A stretch of DNA of 64,000 bases from Taeniopygia guttata (GCF_048771995.1 NC_133030.1:36049501-36113500); one strand, 5' to 3'; shown: positions 24,433 to 38,808, numbered from the stretch's first letter. Notes: a model not told the origin generated them from the sequence alone. Program-made: numbers and translations.

Positions 24433-26059
24433 CAGTATCATGAGAAAAAAGAAGAACAAACAATCCTTTCAGAAACAATTTTCAAATAATAATCCTTTCC
24501 TTAGAAAGGCCAAACAATCAATAGTGAAACTAAAGGCTGCCCTGAGTAACCTGTGGAGCATGGTACAAGCTACATATGCAGGAATTCCTGAGATAAAGAA
24601 AACTGCCTTACAATTTTATTAAACTAAAACTCAACTAAGTATTAAACTATGGAGGTGAGGGAGAGACTTAAGAACCTACACAAAGTGACTCACAGATGAT
24701 GAGTCAATATGAGAAATAGCAATAAAAGAACACCTTGGCTTTCTAAATACCAATATTGTTACATTTTGCACATGAGGAGTTAAAAAAAAAAGTAGATGTG
24801 GAACTGCTACAGGCTTGGGGTTTTGTTCTATTGTTGCATTTAGAAAAGGAATATAATAGCTGGCATTCTTGTTGAAGAGATTAATATCTAACAATACTGT
24901 GAGCTGGAACTTTGCAGAGACAGAAATTAATCTTTTCAAGCGATCTCTGTTCAGAACCTGAGGAGTTTGATTGTAAAACCAAACAACTTTACATCCTGCA
25001 CACTTTCTTAATTTGAAAATTTTCAGTCAATTGCTATTTAGTTCATAATTTTTTTAAGGAGATTATTATTTTGGCTTCTGTTTTGGTAGCTTTTCCAATA
25101 AACACATGTACTGAGCAACACCGCACTAGAAAATAGTTTTCCTTTTTCTGGTGGTGTGATCTAATGGCTTTGGCCTCTTGTATAATGTTAGTTCTCTAGG
25201 ACAAGAGTTTTAAAAGCTCCTAACACTGAATTAAATCTGTTTCTTTACAATATCACAAAGCCTCTGCTGAATTCAAGGAAAGCAGGCTACATGGATAAAC
25301 TTATAAAACTAAGCATCTTCCGAAGTCTTAAAATGTGCTGGGCAGCAGACTTTAACATATTGCTGACCTTCTGTCATGTCAACAGAAAACCACAGAACAA
25401 AAATACTTTTCATTTTCTATATTCCTAAAAATATTCTTTATTTTCTATACTCCTAAAACTGTTTGTAGATTTATGGCCAAAGATTTGTATCTATTTCTCC
25501 ACATTATTTTCAGCAAAGAAGAATGAACTTGAAAGTTTGGCACAGTGACAGTAACTGTTTTTCCCTCTAGCTAACACAATATTGGGTTTTCTCCAGGTAA
25601 GATCTGCTGTATTTTCTCATGAGCAGTGACTTGCAGAGAAGCTGATATTCCGAGACTGTTCTGAAGAACTTCTTCTGGAATATCCTTACCAATGGAATGT
25701 CAGTAAAACAATAAAAAAAAACCAAAATAACTGCTCTCATCTATGAGCAACTCAGAAACCCACATGTCAGAAGTCTATGGAATTTCATCAGTGTATTTCT
25801 AGAGCATGTGTAGGTGGTTGCTGGTATGACTGACTATGCCTCATCCCTGTATTAGCATCACTGCAGGAATAGCAACACCTGCACTGGATGTACTGGACAA
25901 CCACTCTTATGAATAAAAAATATACAACCTGCAAAACTTTTAAGCTGTTCTTCAGGAGGTAACTATTCTGATTCAAAATATCCTGAAAGATGTTTTCCAT
26001 GTCGATGGATTCCTTTAGGATTTCAGTAAAGTTACTCATACTGTCTTATATATATGATA
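24433..26059. other. Intron sequence, no feature seen
   Basis: A+T-rich STXBP6 intron. Short reading frames here have no recognisable motif. Confidence 0.6.
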
Positions 26060-27073
26060 TAATGTCTTTCACAGGATCCTTCTGGACAAAATGTCCAGCA
26101 CACAGCTGTATAAACACATCATGTGACGGGTGAGCAACTGGTTTATGGCTCAGGTGCAAAGGGTTACAGTGAATGGGGTGACATTACACTGCTGACCTGT
26201 CACTAGCGGGGTTGTGCAGGGCCCGATTTTCAAAATCTTCAGAAAGGACTTGGATGCAGGACTCATGTATACTGGGCAAGTTTTCAAATAATACTAAATT
26301 GGGAGGAGCTGTTGACTCCCTTAAAGGCAGAGAGACTCTGCAGAAAGACCTTGACAAATTAAACGGCCATGTAATCACCAGCTACATGAAGTTCAACAAA
26401 GGAAAGTGCTGGATTCTGCACTTGGGATGGAGCAACTCTGGATTTATGTATAGACTGAGGAAGAAGATGCTGGAGAGCAGTGCCATGGAAAGATCCAGGT
26501 CAATGTCAAGTTGAATCTGAGTCAGCAGTGCTCTGGCAGCCAGGAGGGCCAAACCAGTCCTGGGGGCCATCAGACACAGCATGGCCAGCCAGGCAAGGGA
26601 CGGATTGTCCTGCTCTGCTTGCCTCAACTCCTGTGTGCAGTTTTGGGCACCACAACACTCAGAGGATATGACGCTATTGGAGAGTATCCAAAGAGGGACT
26701 ACAAAGGTGGTAAGGGATCTAGAGGAGAAGTCATACAAGGAGTGGTTGAGGTCACTTGGCTTGTTCAGCCTGAAGGATACTGAGGGCAGACCTCACAGCA
26801 GCCTACAACTTCTCATCAGGGGAAGAAGAGGAGCAGGCACTGACCTCTTCAGTTTATTTTTGATATTAGAAAAAGGTTTTTACCCAGAGGGTGGTTGGGC
26901 ACTGGAATTGGCCCCCAGGGCAACGGTCACAGCACCAGCCTGACACAGTTCAAGTAGCATTTAGATAATGCTCTCAGGCACATAGTGTGACTCCTGGGGA
27001 GTCCTGTGCAGAGCCATGAGCTGAACTTTGATGATCCTTGTAGGTCCCTTCCAACTCAGGGTATTCAACAATT
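26060..27073 (+). mobile_element. CR1 LINE, 5'-truncated copy
   Basis: Plus-strand CR1: from GATCCTTCTGGACAAAATGT (reverse-transcriptase region) through the decayed stretch encoding NNTKLGGAVDSLKGRETLQK and MKFNKGKCWILHLG, to the 3' UTR block ending in GTCCCTTCCAACTC. Stops and frameshifts break the reading frame. It lies antisense to STXBP6 in the 16.4-kb intron. Confidence 0.88.
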
Positions 27074-28920
27074 CAAGCTGTATCAAGAGGCTCTTACACC
27101 CTATGAAGTCAGCTTCACCACTTTTATCATGCAAATGAAAAGTACATCCTTTAGCTTCATACCCAATACCTGAAAGATACAGGAATACTGTCATAATCAA
27201 GTATGCAAAGAAACTAATTGGTCTCTAGAGATTCCATTATTTAGATTGCATAATTTGTTTTATCACACATTCATAAAAGGTTCATTGCATTCTCTATTAG
27301 CCATATTAAATATATTTCAGCTCAATGCAGAGATTTATCTTTAGATTAGTGATCAGATTATACAGTGACTGATTTGCAAACACTAGCATTACATTTTAAT
27401 TGTACATGCATTAATAAAACATTTAGCAACTACCTACTTCTGAGAAGGAAATAAATGCAGTTAGCTTTTATTATTTGTTATTAGTATTCTTGCTGTTAGT
27501 GTTCATTTTCATACTGTTTCTTTCAGTAAAATTTTCTATTTCAACCCCTAATCTTTGCCTTTTGTGCTTTCTGCTGGAGGAGGATGGGAAACAAATGCTG
27601 TCGCAGTTTTGGTTGGAACACTAGAGAGAGGAGTACCATTCCTAAATCACAATGTTGCTATAAAAGACAAAATACAAGACTAAATACATTTCACACTGAT
27701 CTGATTTGAATGTTATATTTCAGGAAAACTTCTGAAGATCTTAACAAAAATCAATGGAAAATTATGAAAATTACAAAAATACAAGAATCAGATGATGTTT
27801 TCAATAAACCTTTTAGAGCAAAATAAATATATAGTGATACTTATCTAGTATATTTTCCAAGTCTACAATACTGTTTGTGGCTTTGGGGTTTTCTTGAGTC
27901 AAAGAATACTTTTCATATATCTTGACTAAATTATTTCCATAAATGTCTCCAAAAAAATAACCACTCCTACTTTTAGCTCAAACAGTATCATCTCCAACAT
28001 ATCAAATACATCTGGATGATTTCTACTGTTTTAACTCCCACATTTAAATATATGCAAACCAAAATCACAGAAATGAAAGCAAATCAACATAGCCTGAAAC
28101 ATAGCAGACAGTTAACTGACAAAAACCAAAAGCAGCACATGAACAGAAAGAATGACTTCTGCAAACCATAGGAAATAAAATTTAATTAAGTCGCGAAGAT
28201 GAGGTCTTAAAAAAAAAAAAACAAAAACATGACAAAATAAAATACCTAAATTACCTTAAGGGTTCAACAATTCAGTATTTTTTATTGTTTAGCAAACACA
28301 GCGTATTCACATTTCTCAGAGTAGCTTGCAAAATCTCAAGATCTAGAAACAGCTGTATTACAAAAAAACCCGCTTGTTATGGTTCTACAAGGCACTAGAA
28401 AAATTTCTTCTATGGGCAGTTGAGTAGGACAAGCAGCTTTCCTGCTACAGTCAGAAGAAAAAAGAAGTTTTATCTCTGATGCTAGTGTCCTTTTATTTTA
28501 GATATAGGGGCCATTAGAGTAATGCAAAAAAGATTTTTTCATTGATGAGCTATCTTATTAACTAAAATACCTCCTGCTCTCCTGAGATTTTCTTTTATTC
28601 AGTACTCCACAGCAACGATATATGTAAATTATTCATACTTTTGAACAGCTTAATTAATTACAGAGTCAAATTTCAAGTAGTAGAATCAGAAAAATTACTT
28701 TGGCATTATCTTTGCATCATTCTATTATAGGAATTTGTCTCTGATCATTACTCTGGTCAAAATGTTGTTAATCTTGGGGTGGGGGTGAGGTATGTGGATC
28801 ATGCTGTTAGTTTAACTACATTTTCAGCAAATTTATTCTTTTAAAGCAAGTATCTTCTTATAGATATATCCCAACAAATTAAAATCAGTATTAAATTACA
28901 TTGAATCATGATGATTAATA

Positions 28921-28985
28921 TTAAATTGAGGGATTGGGCTAGTTGATCTCCAGAGGTCCCTTCCAACCCTAACAATTCTGTGATT
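28921..28985 (+). mobile_element. CR1 3'-end fragment
   Basis: About 65 bases matching the CR1 3' terminus: GGTCCCTTCCAACCCTAAC followed by an ATTCTGTGATT octamer-type tail. Confidence 0.8.
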
Positions 28986-29814
28986 AGTGCTTATATTAAT
29001 GACAAACCATTATAGTCAAGATTATTAAGTTCACATAAATTTGCACCTTTGGGAAAAATTTCATCTCTGAAGATCCAAATGTAAAAAAACCCTGCAGGAA
29101 GAAAGTCTGCTTTGTTTTCTAGAAAGGGTAATTTCCATTGGGAGTATAAAATCAATAATGTCCAAAAATCTTACTGTGCAGTGACATTTACCCATTACAA
29201 CAATTTTTTGTTAGAGAGGCTTACTCTGGAAAAGTTCTGGAATTCAGCAGGATCTCATATTACAGCCAATCTGACAAGAAGCAGAATGTGTAATTAAAAC
29301 AAAGAACAGCAGCTATGCATCATGGCAAGCTTCTGTTTAAGAATGTGCTGACAAATTTAAATATTAATCTTAAATGCTGCTCCTCTGTGGTCACAAGTGA
29401 GAGCTGTGACTGAAAAAACCTGCAAGCTTTTCTGATTTTTATCAGTTGACAGGTAAAATAATCTGGAAATGGTTGACTCCTATGTCAATTTTTACTGACA
29501 TTGATATCATCCTATAAACAAAAAGTATGAGGTTTTTTTTGTTAAATCCTTCTAGCCATTTCTGCCATTAGTAAAATGCTGCTCTTACTACATTTCTTCA
29601 TGACCACAAGCTGAAATATTCAAACAAGTTTGATTCAAAATCAGACTTTTTCCATAGGAAATATTCAGAATGATGAAACCTTTCATATAGAATAAGAAAA
29701 TCCCCCAACCAGTGACTACTATAAAGAGTTATATAATATTTTAAAGGAAAAAAAAGCCTATAGTACAAATAATGGAAAAAGAATCAGTCATCACCCAACA
29801 CTCACCACCGGCCT

Positions 29815-30134
29815 AATCCTCAGCTAGTCCCTGAGCAATGTCTACTTTGGGAAAAGGCAGTTTCCCCTCCAGTTTTATTGCAAAGCATGCTGTCACATGG
29901 CATGGAGCACGTCCCTGGTCAGTTTTGGTAAGCTTCCCTGTTTGTGTCCCCTCCCAGGCCATTTGCTGGGGGGCAGGCAGAAGGAGGAGACCATGAAGGT
30001 CTTGACACTGTGTAAGCACACCTCACCTAAAACACTGGTGTGTTACCAACACAGTTTTGGTCACAAATCTAAAATACAACACTGTACTGGCTGTTATGAA
30101 GAAAAATAAGCTCCATCTCAGCCAAATCCAATAG
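29815..30134 (-). mobile_element. ERVL-like LTR fragment
   Basis: The plus strand shows, in order, landmarks shared with the LTR at 23834-24432 in antisense: CCTGAGCAATG, GTCACATGGCATGGA, TGTGTCCCCTCCCAG, CTTGACACTGTGTAAGCA, and a closing AGTTTTGGTCACAAATCTAA with CTCAGCCAAATCCAATAG. The terminal CA is lost and the other end is missing. Divergence is higher than in the 23.8-kb copy. Confidence 0.65.
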
Positions 30135-33100
30135 AAAGCCCAATACACTTTTCCCTGCCAAGGCAGTCCAAACCACGTCTCCTGCTGCAATTTTGTTGTT
30201 TTGTTTCAAATTGAATTCACCAAAGTATTGACATTTCTTTTAGGGTGGGTTAGGAGACTTAGACAGCCACATGCCCTGAAAATGAACCACAGAATTTTTC
30301 AAAACCAAGGTAGTTCTTGCAGACATTGTGTCAATACTATTGACCGAGCTTCTGCTTAAGTAGTGTTAATTATTATTGAGAAACATAATGCATTAACCTG
30401 CCACAATGGAGGCATGGAACACAGTGCATTTGTCAACAGATTCCTAGTTCTTCATCAGGTAAGTGACTTTGAAAATTCTATGCTATTTAAGCATCATATT
30501 CAAAATCACCAACTTCTATTACCACATAAACTGAAAATAAAGTCATGGTTCATGAGTAAGAATGAAGACTGAGTAAGAACTGGTCAAGATCAGGATGAAA
30601 TCAGTCAAGTGTAATGGTTGGAAAACAGCAAATGAAAAATGCAGCATGTGACATGAGAGTGACTGGCTGTGCCAGCCCTTCTTCAGGGTAATCCAGGAGC
30701 TATATGTTTATGGGCAATATTTTAGTACCATTCCAATCATGTAAGATTGGCATATGTTAATGCCCAAACAGTTTTTTCTTTTAATTATGCACATTACTCT
30801 CATCTGTTTCAATTAACCACTGTCAATAAAAAACAGCCTGAATATTGCTCTTATAGACAGCATTTTACAGAAACCTGATCTCTTCTTCCACCCTCCAAAC
30901 TGTACTGAACCACTGAAAACAACACTTTATAATTAAGCGAGTGACCACAGAAAGCTCAAGAGGCAATTACAGGTTTTGCTTATCTGAAAGTTTCTCCTGG
31001 TGTGTCAAGGTTCAGGTGACTCCCACATATTAGTTATATTCACCATTTAAAATCATACATTTGGTTGGAAGAAAGAATTATGCCATAAAAAAAATAAATA
31101 AAAAGAGCTGCTCATTACTGCAACACAGCACATGAAGGCAAACCCCTTCCACTGCTAAGACTGCCATGAAAGTGCTCAGAATAAGGAACAACTTAGTCTG
31201 GAACAATACCTGAGGAACCAGCACACACCACAATAATTATAAAGGATTAGGTGAACTCTAGGCATCTAACTCAGTATGCTAGAGTATTTAAAAATCAATG
31301 TATTTAGATTGATGAAATTTCTACAGGTGGTGGCACTTCACACACCTATTAGCTGCCTCTCCTTGCTGAGCATATTTGTTTTGTTGAAACCATCATTACC
31401 AGAGACATTTCCTAGACTAACATTAACCCATGGCTGTCCATCACATCTGTAATACAAAGCTGATTATAAAGATCCACAGGACAAACACATTCTTCCCCTC
31501 CTTCTTCCCTGCAAACTGTTACGCATCCTTTCATGCATATTGGCACTGTGCTGACAGCCTTGGTTAAGAGCTCTCTTGAAAAAAAGAAGGAAGAGCCACT
31601 AAAAAGACCCAAACAGAAAAAAAACATTTCTGACCTCTCTTAAACAGCCATGTGAAAGCCTTATTAAACAGCTTGAGATAATATGTATAAGATTATAGAA
31701 ACAGTACTTCTGTGATTGTAATCCTCTAAGATTATACACTCTTGCAACTTAATGAATTCCTGTATCACACAAGTGGAATGTTCTCTAGATAATTTCAATA
31801 TTTAAATTATCATCCAGAATGGACAACTAAGTGATCTGAAAGACAGAACATTTATAAAAAGTAAAATCTTCACTGGATTTCCAGCTTTGAAAACTTGAAT
31901 CGGAACTTAAATGTGAACATCAACTTCTCAATTTATCTTTCAAAGATAACTTACTTCCCAACTTATATTTGATCCATAAAATCCAGAAGTCTCAGAGCCT
32001 GGAGAGCAGGATTGCCATGAACTTTCACTTTCTTGGGAAGTAAATAAAACACTTCTGTAAATCTTTGCACCTGAATTCGGAACGCTTATCACCTTCAAAA
32101 AGCATCAGTTACCAAGTCTGGTAACTATTTTGATATAAGTGGTACATATTCTGCACTTAATTTAGCCTTTCCCAATCATGTAACATCAACAGTCATTGTA
32201 TTACCAAGGGACACAATCAATGGTTCCACCTTTGTAAAAATCTTATTCTGCCCTGAAAAGTAATACACGTTTCAGAGTAAGAAGTGATCTCAAAATTAAA
32301 CTGGTTACAGTACTTTCCCCTGTTCCCATGTGGGCTAGGCAATTTCTTCTGACACATCTGGATCTTTTAATATCCATCAATACAAAAAATGGCCAGGAAC
32401 AGATTTAAATATAAAAAAGTGGGCAAATATTGCGTCTTATGTTAATGCAAAGAGACTTAAAACTTCGTTCTAATCAGGTATTTTGTCCAAAGCATGTAAG
32501 ACAGAAAAAATAAAATAATAAAAAAAACCCCCAGTATAATTGCTCTTTAAACTTCAATAAAACTATTCAGATTTGACCCCATACATTTCTGTCTTCCTGA
32601 ATTGCAACACATGAAATAAAACCTGTACTATCAGTCATAGTAACATAGACTATTTTATATTGTAGTACATTTTAGTACAACCCTAGTTTGTCACTTCATT
32701 GCTTCTGAACATTATTTACATCTCCACACAATTTATTTTGGTGTATCTGAAATCTTGTACCTTTAGGGCCAAAACAGGGCAAATTTATCTCAACTCTTAT
32801 ATGAAGAAAAAGCATATTTTATTCCTGCTGGTAATTAAATAATACCTATGACACTGGGAGTTAAACAGATGCTTGCAAATTATTTCTAACAATAACAAAG
32901 AACACCTTGTGCATCACATTATACTTTTAAAAGGTCCTACCAATTACAGAGGATGTAGAAGTCATCGAGACTGTTCAGCACCTTCATTAGCAAGCAGCAA
33001 AACAAGATAAGCCTTATTGACAACAGAGATAAATTTCTTCCTCTGCTCTCATTAGCCATGTCAGCTCCTTAGATTTGCAAGGTACATTTTAAGATGGGGA

Positions 33101-33237
33101 GAAAAAAAAATTAGTCTAGTGGGTAACATCCCAGTTTTGGCCTTGAGTTTAACCTATTTTCCACCAAAAAAAGCCAAAAAACAAAAGGTACATGCTTTTC
33201 CTGGATTGACTGACTGAGGAATGTGTGCATATTTCAG

Positions 33238-33398
33238 ATTCCTGCAATGCCTGCAGCCTATGTAGCCATTCCAGAGGTGGACTGCTTCCTATCCAAAGTC
33301 TTGCAAACAATTCTGTCACAGCTGCACCCAGAAGAAGCTGTGAAGTCTGAGGACTTGTGTAAATGCTCTGATTTCCAGACTGTTATAACTCAATTAAG
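33238..33398 (+). other. Unidentified exon-like reading frame
   Basis: A stretch of 161 bases, richer in G+C than its surroundings, follows TATTTCAG and ends AAG before GTTAGT, so both edges look like splice sites on the plus strand. It is open throughout and encodes IPAMPAAYVAIPEVDCFLSK, then VLQTILSQLHPEEAVKSEDL, then CKCSDFQTVITQLR. The composition (alternating leucines, acidic runs) looks protein-like and helical. I do not recognise the family. It has no start codon near the beginning and would be an internal exon of a plus-strand gene inside the STXBP6 intron, or a fragment of an old insertion. The upstream pyrimidine tract is poor, which speaks against active splicing. The frame stays open beyond the donor to 33456. 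Confidence 0.25.
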
Positions 33399-35768
33399 GT
33401 TAGTACTCTACTCACTAGCTGAATTATGCTTGACATGTTTGCACAAGCTTTATTAATCACAACTTTGTGAAAATCTTCTAAATGAGAAACTGACAGAATA
33501 AACTTTTGCATCACTATCGAGCATGAACCTTGTAGAGCAATCACAGTATCCAGGTTCTCAACAGCCAACCAACTGTGAACTGAAGTTCACAGTGAATGAA
33601 GAGTAAATAGTTAATAAGACTATCCAAACAAGGTCTTCTAATTTCTTATGTCAATATGGGAACTGTGAAAGATAAAGAAAATTCTAAAATGCCTCAGAAT
33701 AGAAATGATATGCTATGAAAGTAGAGAGACATTATACATACTGAACTGATCCTATCTGTGTCAACAGAAGAAGTTCAGAAGTCTGAAAATGTCAACACTA
33801 ATGAATTCCTGCTAGTCATGAGGAACTACAACGTACTAAGTTTAGAATGATTTTTGGAATGGAGACAATGCTGGACAACAAGTACAAGATAATTCACATT
33901 TCCTACTGACTTTGTTCCAATATACAGCAATGCCATTGCCTTGTGACTTTCATAGGGACTGATAATGAAAAACATGATATACAGATTTTTCATACAGAAG
34001 ATCAAGAGGTGATTCTTTAGAGAGGTCCTTTCTGATAGACACTGGAAAGAATTCAAATTCAGAAAGGTAACTAAAGGATAACTCTGCAGGAACTATACAG
34101 CAATTCATTAAGCACAATATATGTCTGCTTATTTCAAATGAGCTAGTGGCTATGTGATTTACAAACAAGATGTGGTAAAATATTCAGAGCAGGGTCATTA
34201 AGACAAAGCTGTTATTTAATGCTTAATTTGAGTCTTCTGGTCTCAAGTAACCTGAGAATTTATGTGAATTCTTAGACTCTTATTCTCAAGGGTCTAAGAA
34301 GCTCAGAAATATTGAGAAACGTATCTGGGTTCATTCAACAAAGTATGTTCCAGAGAGGTATTTTGAATAGCCATTACTATTGATGCACCCTTGCATTCAC
34401 TTTCCAGACTGGGAAAAATGCTGCATTAAATGATGTAACAGTGAACAAATGTGGAAATATAGGAAATACTGAGTTGCAGGAACAGAAAAGGAAGATTTTA
34501 ATTTTTGAAACAGTTGGGCATTCAGGTGGTGGATTTTTCCCTTTTACCGATGTGTCTATCAGCTAAAGCTGCTTTTTTTCCCTTCTTTGTAAGAAATAGA
34601 AAAGCAATTCTATTTTACATTTCTAATAGTTCTCAAATTGTTATGAACATGGACAATCACCTTCCCACATCAGAGGTCAGCTAGATTAAAGGAAGTTTTA
34701 TATAGGATGAAAAACCTCTGTCTGGTCTTGCTTGGTTACACACAAAGGTGACCAGAAAATAGCTTTCACCAATCAAGTAATCAGCAGCACAAAACAGAAC
34801 TGGCATCCATCTCACTTTAAGCAAAAACTGATGAATTCCAAAATGCTGTAAAATGTATATTCAAACCCAAACCTATGATATCCATACAAAATGTATCTAT
34901 GTAAGTATGAATATACTGAGGATGCGTAAATCAGACTTGTAACTGCAAAATCTATCAAAACCACTAAACTAATGAAGCTAGGTGAGGTGAAACAGTGAAA
35001 GATATCTTAGTAAAAGAAATCAGGGTAAAAATGGCAGTGAATAGCTCTGCCACTATGATCATAAATTACATTCAAGATAAACTCCACCTCTGGTTAAGAA
35101 GCGCCTCAAAAAGTCCGTGAGGTGGACTGTCAAACAGTGTTATTTTGTTCTTACAAGCTTTCGCTTTTAGAAGTTAATTTAGAGCTCAGATTATATGCTA
35201 AATTTCTATGGAAAAAGATCTCAACTATTCTTATCCATTCTAATTTCAATGCATAGCTTTTATGTTTAAGATCACTAAAATATATATAGTTAAGTAAAAC
35301 TGCAAAGCAGAATTAATCTTGACATGAGTATCCAGGGCATAAAAGCAAGCATTTGAAAATCTTTTGGCAGCAAAAAATTAAGATTCTAATATTTTAATCT
35401 CTAGAATGCAGTAACTGAGTATTTGGTATATGTTGGCAAGAAATACCTAAATAAATTGCAAAAAAATTGTTTCTTTATGGGAAAATAGCTAAATTTGATG
35501 GGTCATTTCAAACCAGCAAAACACCACCAAAATAACAGATACTGCAGATAATTCATCTTTATTGTTGTTGTTTTTGGTTTGTTTTTTAATTTTTTGGGGG
35601 TCAAATTAATTTTTATCAGAATTAATTTACATGGAATGTCTGCAAGAGTAGTATGCTCAAATACACACTTTTTTCAATGTCTATCAGGCAGGAACTAAAG
35701 CAAACAACCATCTACAAGGTATTTGACAGGAGGGAGTGCAACAATTTTCTTTTTTCCCCATCCTAATT
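33399..35768. other. Intron sequence, no feature seen
   Basis: A+T-rich unique intron sequence without recognisable repeats. Confidence 0.6.
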
Positions 35769-35890
35769 CACAGAATCATATAATGGCCTGGGTTGGAAGG
35801 GACCTTAACGATAATCTATTTCCAAACCCTCACTATGGACACGGATACCACCCACTAGATCAGGATGCTTGGGGCAATTTCTAACACAAG
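35769..35890 (-). mobile_element. CR1 3'-end fragment
   Basis: Starts CACAGAATCATATAATGGCC and continues GGTTGGAAGGGACCTTAACG, the antisense form of the CR1 3' end, and fades after about 120 bases. Confidence 0.85.
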
Positions 35891-38808
35891 TTTTCGTTCA
35901 TCTCCTTTAGACAGTCATTAATCTTGCTGTGTATGGTAAACACCACTATAGGCTTAGCAGATCTCAAATGTGGTAAGCCAACATAAGTAATACTGTATGG
36001 AAAAAGTACTCATTACCATTCTCACACTGGCATTGTATTCTTGAGGGAAAAATAGTGATTCATTAATAACTCCTGCAGGATGTCCTACAGAAAAGGTCAC
36101 AAAGGTAAAGATGTCATAATTTTGGGTTTCCAAGAATATTTTGATTAATTCAGCAGAACAATTGTTAAATACCAATGTGTAGAGGTAGGACAAAGCTTAA
36201 AACCAAATGCATTTCTAATATGCATCTAAAGGTGGCAGCAAATGTTTGTTCTTTATTATAGGGCCAGCGTTAATTTCCAAAGAGCTTCGATAGCTGTATC
36301 TCAACGTTCTATCCAGAAATGAGAGTAAAATGCATCCTCAATGTCAGTTTAATGCTATGTCAAGAATCAAGATGTTCCAATGAACGCAACCTTTAAGGGA
36401 TGAAATTTCTGCACACCAGCCATCTCCAACTTTGCTTTGTATAAGTAATACAACCTGACTAACACAGCCACTGACTAATAACACAAAGATACTCCAAATT
36501 ACACACATTCCACTATCAGAACCTGTATGTTATAAATTTACACAAGGGGAAAAAACAGTCAAAAAAAGCCCTCTAGCCCCAAAACCTGCCTTTCTTCTCC
36601 ACCATAACATCCAGAATGCATGTAAGCTACGGAGAGGGCTCACCTAAATTCTAAACAAAAGACAAACCTGAAATATTTTGCATAAGACACTAGTAGGAGG
36701 AATCTTGTTACAGTCTGCCTAAACTTGAATTTGTTCTTTGTTCTCAGATTAGCACCCACACCTTCAGTCAGTTCTCATTATTGCTGCAAGTACTGATATC
36801 ATTAATCAAGATACAGAGAACAGTCTAGCCTATTTAACTCTGCAGACTACAATTACATGACATGCAAATGGAAATAAAGTAAAAAATTATTCTGCAGAAG
36901 GAGAGTCAGTGGCAGGGCTCTGGTCTACAGGGGGAAGTGTGTGTGTGTGTCTGTGTGTGAGAGAGAAAGGAGGTAAAAGGAGGAAGGCCATGAAGAGGGT
37001 CGGGAGTTCCACAGGAAAACCCTTATTTACTTAAAGCTAAGATCCTAAGCACTTCCTGCAGAAACAGGAGCAACATGAATTTCACTTTCTTCACTCTTAT
37101 CCTTTAGGAAGGAATAAGCTTCAATAAGTTAAGTAGGCTTGTAAACAAGCCCTTCAAGTTCTTTCATCTTCAGTTCCACTTAGGAAAAACTGTTCTTCAG
37201 TGGCAATTTTTTAAAATCTGCGTTAGTTACAAGATATACATTGCACATATGATGGGCATATCTATATAATTACTTAAAAAAAACATGTGGGTGCATTAAT
37301 ATATTAATTTTTTTTTTTGTTTTGTAGAGTATTAGACATTAAACTGCCCAACCATCCAAAAGAAAAAAGTATTACTTTTCACATCCCCAGAAAGTTCACA
37401 AGAACATCACTTAAAATGTTATGCTGCCTTAGCTGAGGGGATGAAATGACAAGCCTCATCTTGAAATCTGACGGCACTAAGAGTTAAGTATGATTCAAAT
37501 ATACTGTTTTGACTAGTTAGCAAAATACACCAACATAACAGCAACAACAAAATAACCCAAGTTGTAAATTCTCAACTGGATATAACAAATTTCAAACTAT
37601 ATTCTCAGGTCTCTATGTTCTTTGGTTTGCTTAGACATATTTGGACCTTACTTTTTCTAGTCATATGAATTTGAGCTTGACAATACATTTCAACATATAT
37701 TCCAGAAAATAATTCTTGCTATTTCAGCTTTTGGACTAAATGGGTTTTGATACAAACAGCTGGCTCAGTGAGGCTGACACACAGCAAGTCACTGAAATTT
37801 AGGGTCAACTATTACTTGGTTTGCAGGTTCTGTCAAATTTAAACCTACCCACAGGAAGCGTATCACCCAGTGTGAGGAAAAAGTTGAGAGCTGAAGAACA
37901 GCAGAAGCACTGTATCCATGAGGAGACTTATTAGCTCCCATACAGTATTTATATGCAGCACTGTGTGTGTACATGCACAGACCAGATTTGTGCCCAGTCA
38001 GAATGACATGCAGGGAATATGGAAATGGTCACCATCTGCTATTGAGGATTACTGAATACTCCCACTTTATCTAGGAAGTTGTCAAAGGAGAAGGTGGGTA
38101 GGCTTCATGGGACATGGCAGGGTCTAGTGTGTGTTGAAAAAGTAGAAGTTAAGCATATATTTATGAATCTCAGTAGTATTTTTTTTCCACTGTGATGACA
38201 CTTGTTTAGGATAAAGTTAATACTGGGGCAACTGAATCAGGAACTCGATTTTGGACAGGTCAAGCTTAGGAAAGTAATACAAGTTCAAAGGCGAAATGTG
38301 CTGTGGTTTATTAATAACAACTTATTTGCAGGAAGGATGGAAGTGAGAAACATTAGCAATCAGATAACCAACGTGAGACTTCACTAATGAAATAGAAAAA
38401 TTGTACAGTATATCTTCACCCATTAATGCAGCTCCCTCCTCACCACCACACCAAGAGCAAAGGAAATCCTATTAATGTGAAAAAGCATAGAATGAGAGAA
38501 GACACAAGAAATTCTGCACATTTTTTTCTTCATTTGAAAAGACACTAAAAGAAAACTATTTATTGACATGATTATCTGTATCTGTTATCAGTTTCAGTAG
38601 CTAAAATTAAAGGAATGACAAGGTAACAAGGGTGTGATGTGGTGCTTGGTGCAGAAAAGCTGAAGCCTAGAAGTTTACTGCTAAGTTAGCATATTCAGAC
38701 CCATGATTTCAAGATGTCATTAGGCTGCAAGCTTATCTGAACAGAGAATAAATCACATGCAGACCATTTCACGTCCAACTGCAAAGTATTAAGCTTTGAT
38801 TCACTTAC
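35891..38808. other. Intron sequence with one GT microsatellite
   Basis: Unique A+T-rich intron DNA; the only feature is the GT repeat at 36937-36965. Confidence 0.6.
36937..36965. repeat. GT/GA microsatellite
   Basis: An interrupted GT run passing into GAGAGA, about 29 bases. Confidence 0.9.

Larger units (their letters stand above)
27074..33237. other. Intron sequence with short repeat fragments only
   Basis: STXBP6 intron. Apart from the CR1 tail at 28.9 kb and the LTR fragment at 29.8 kb I see only A+T-rich unique sequence. Confidence 0.6.

Noticed and set aside
25788..26039. 83-codon minus-strand frame starting MSNFTEILKESIDMENIF
   Set aside because: The start looks protein-like but the rest loses that character. 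It sits directly beside a CR1 copy and has no splice context.
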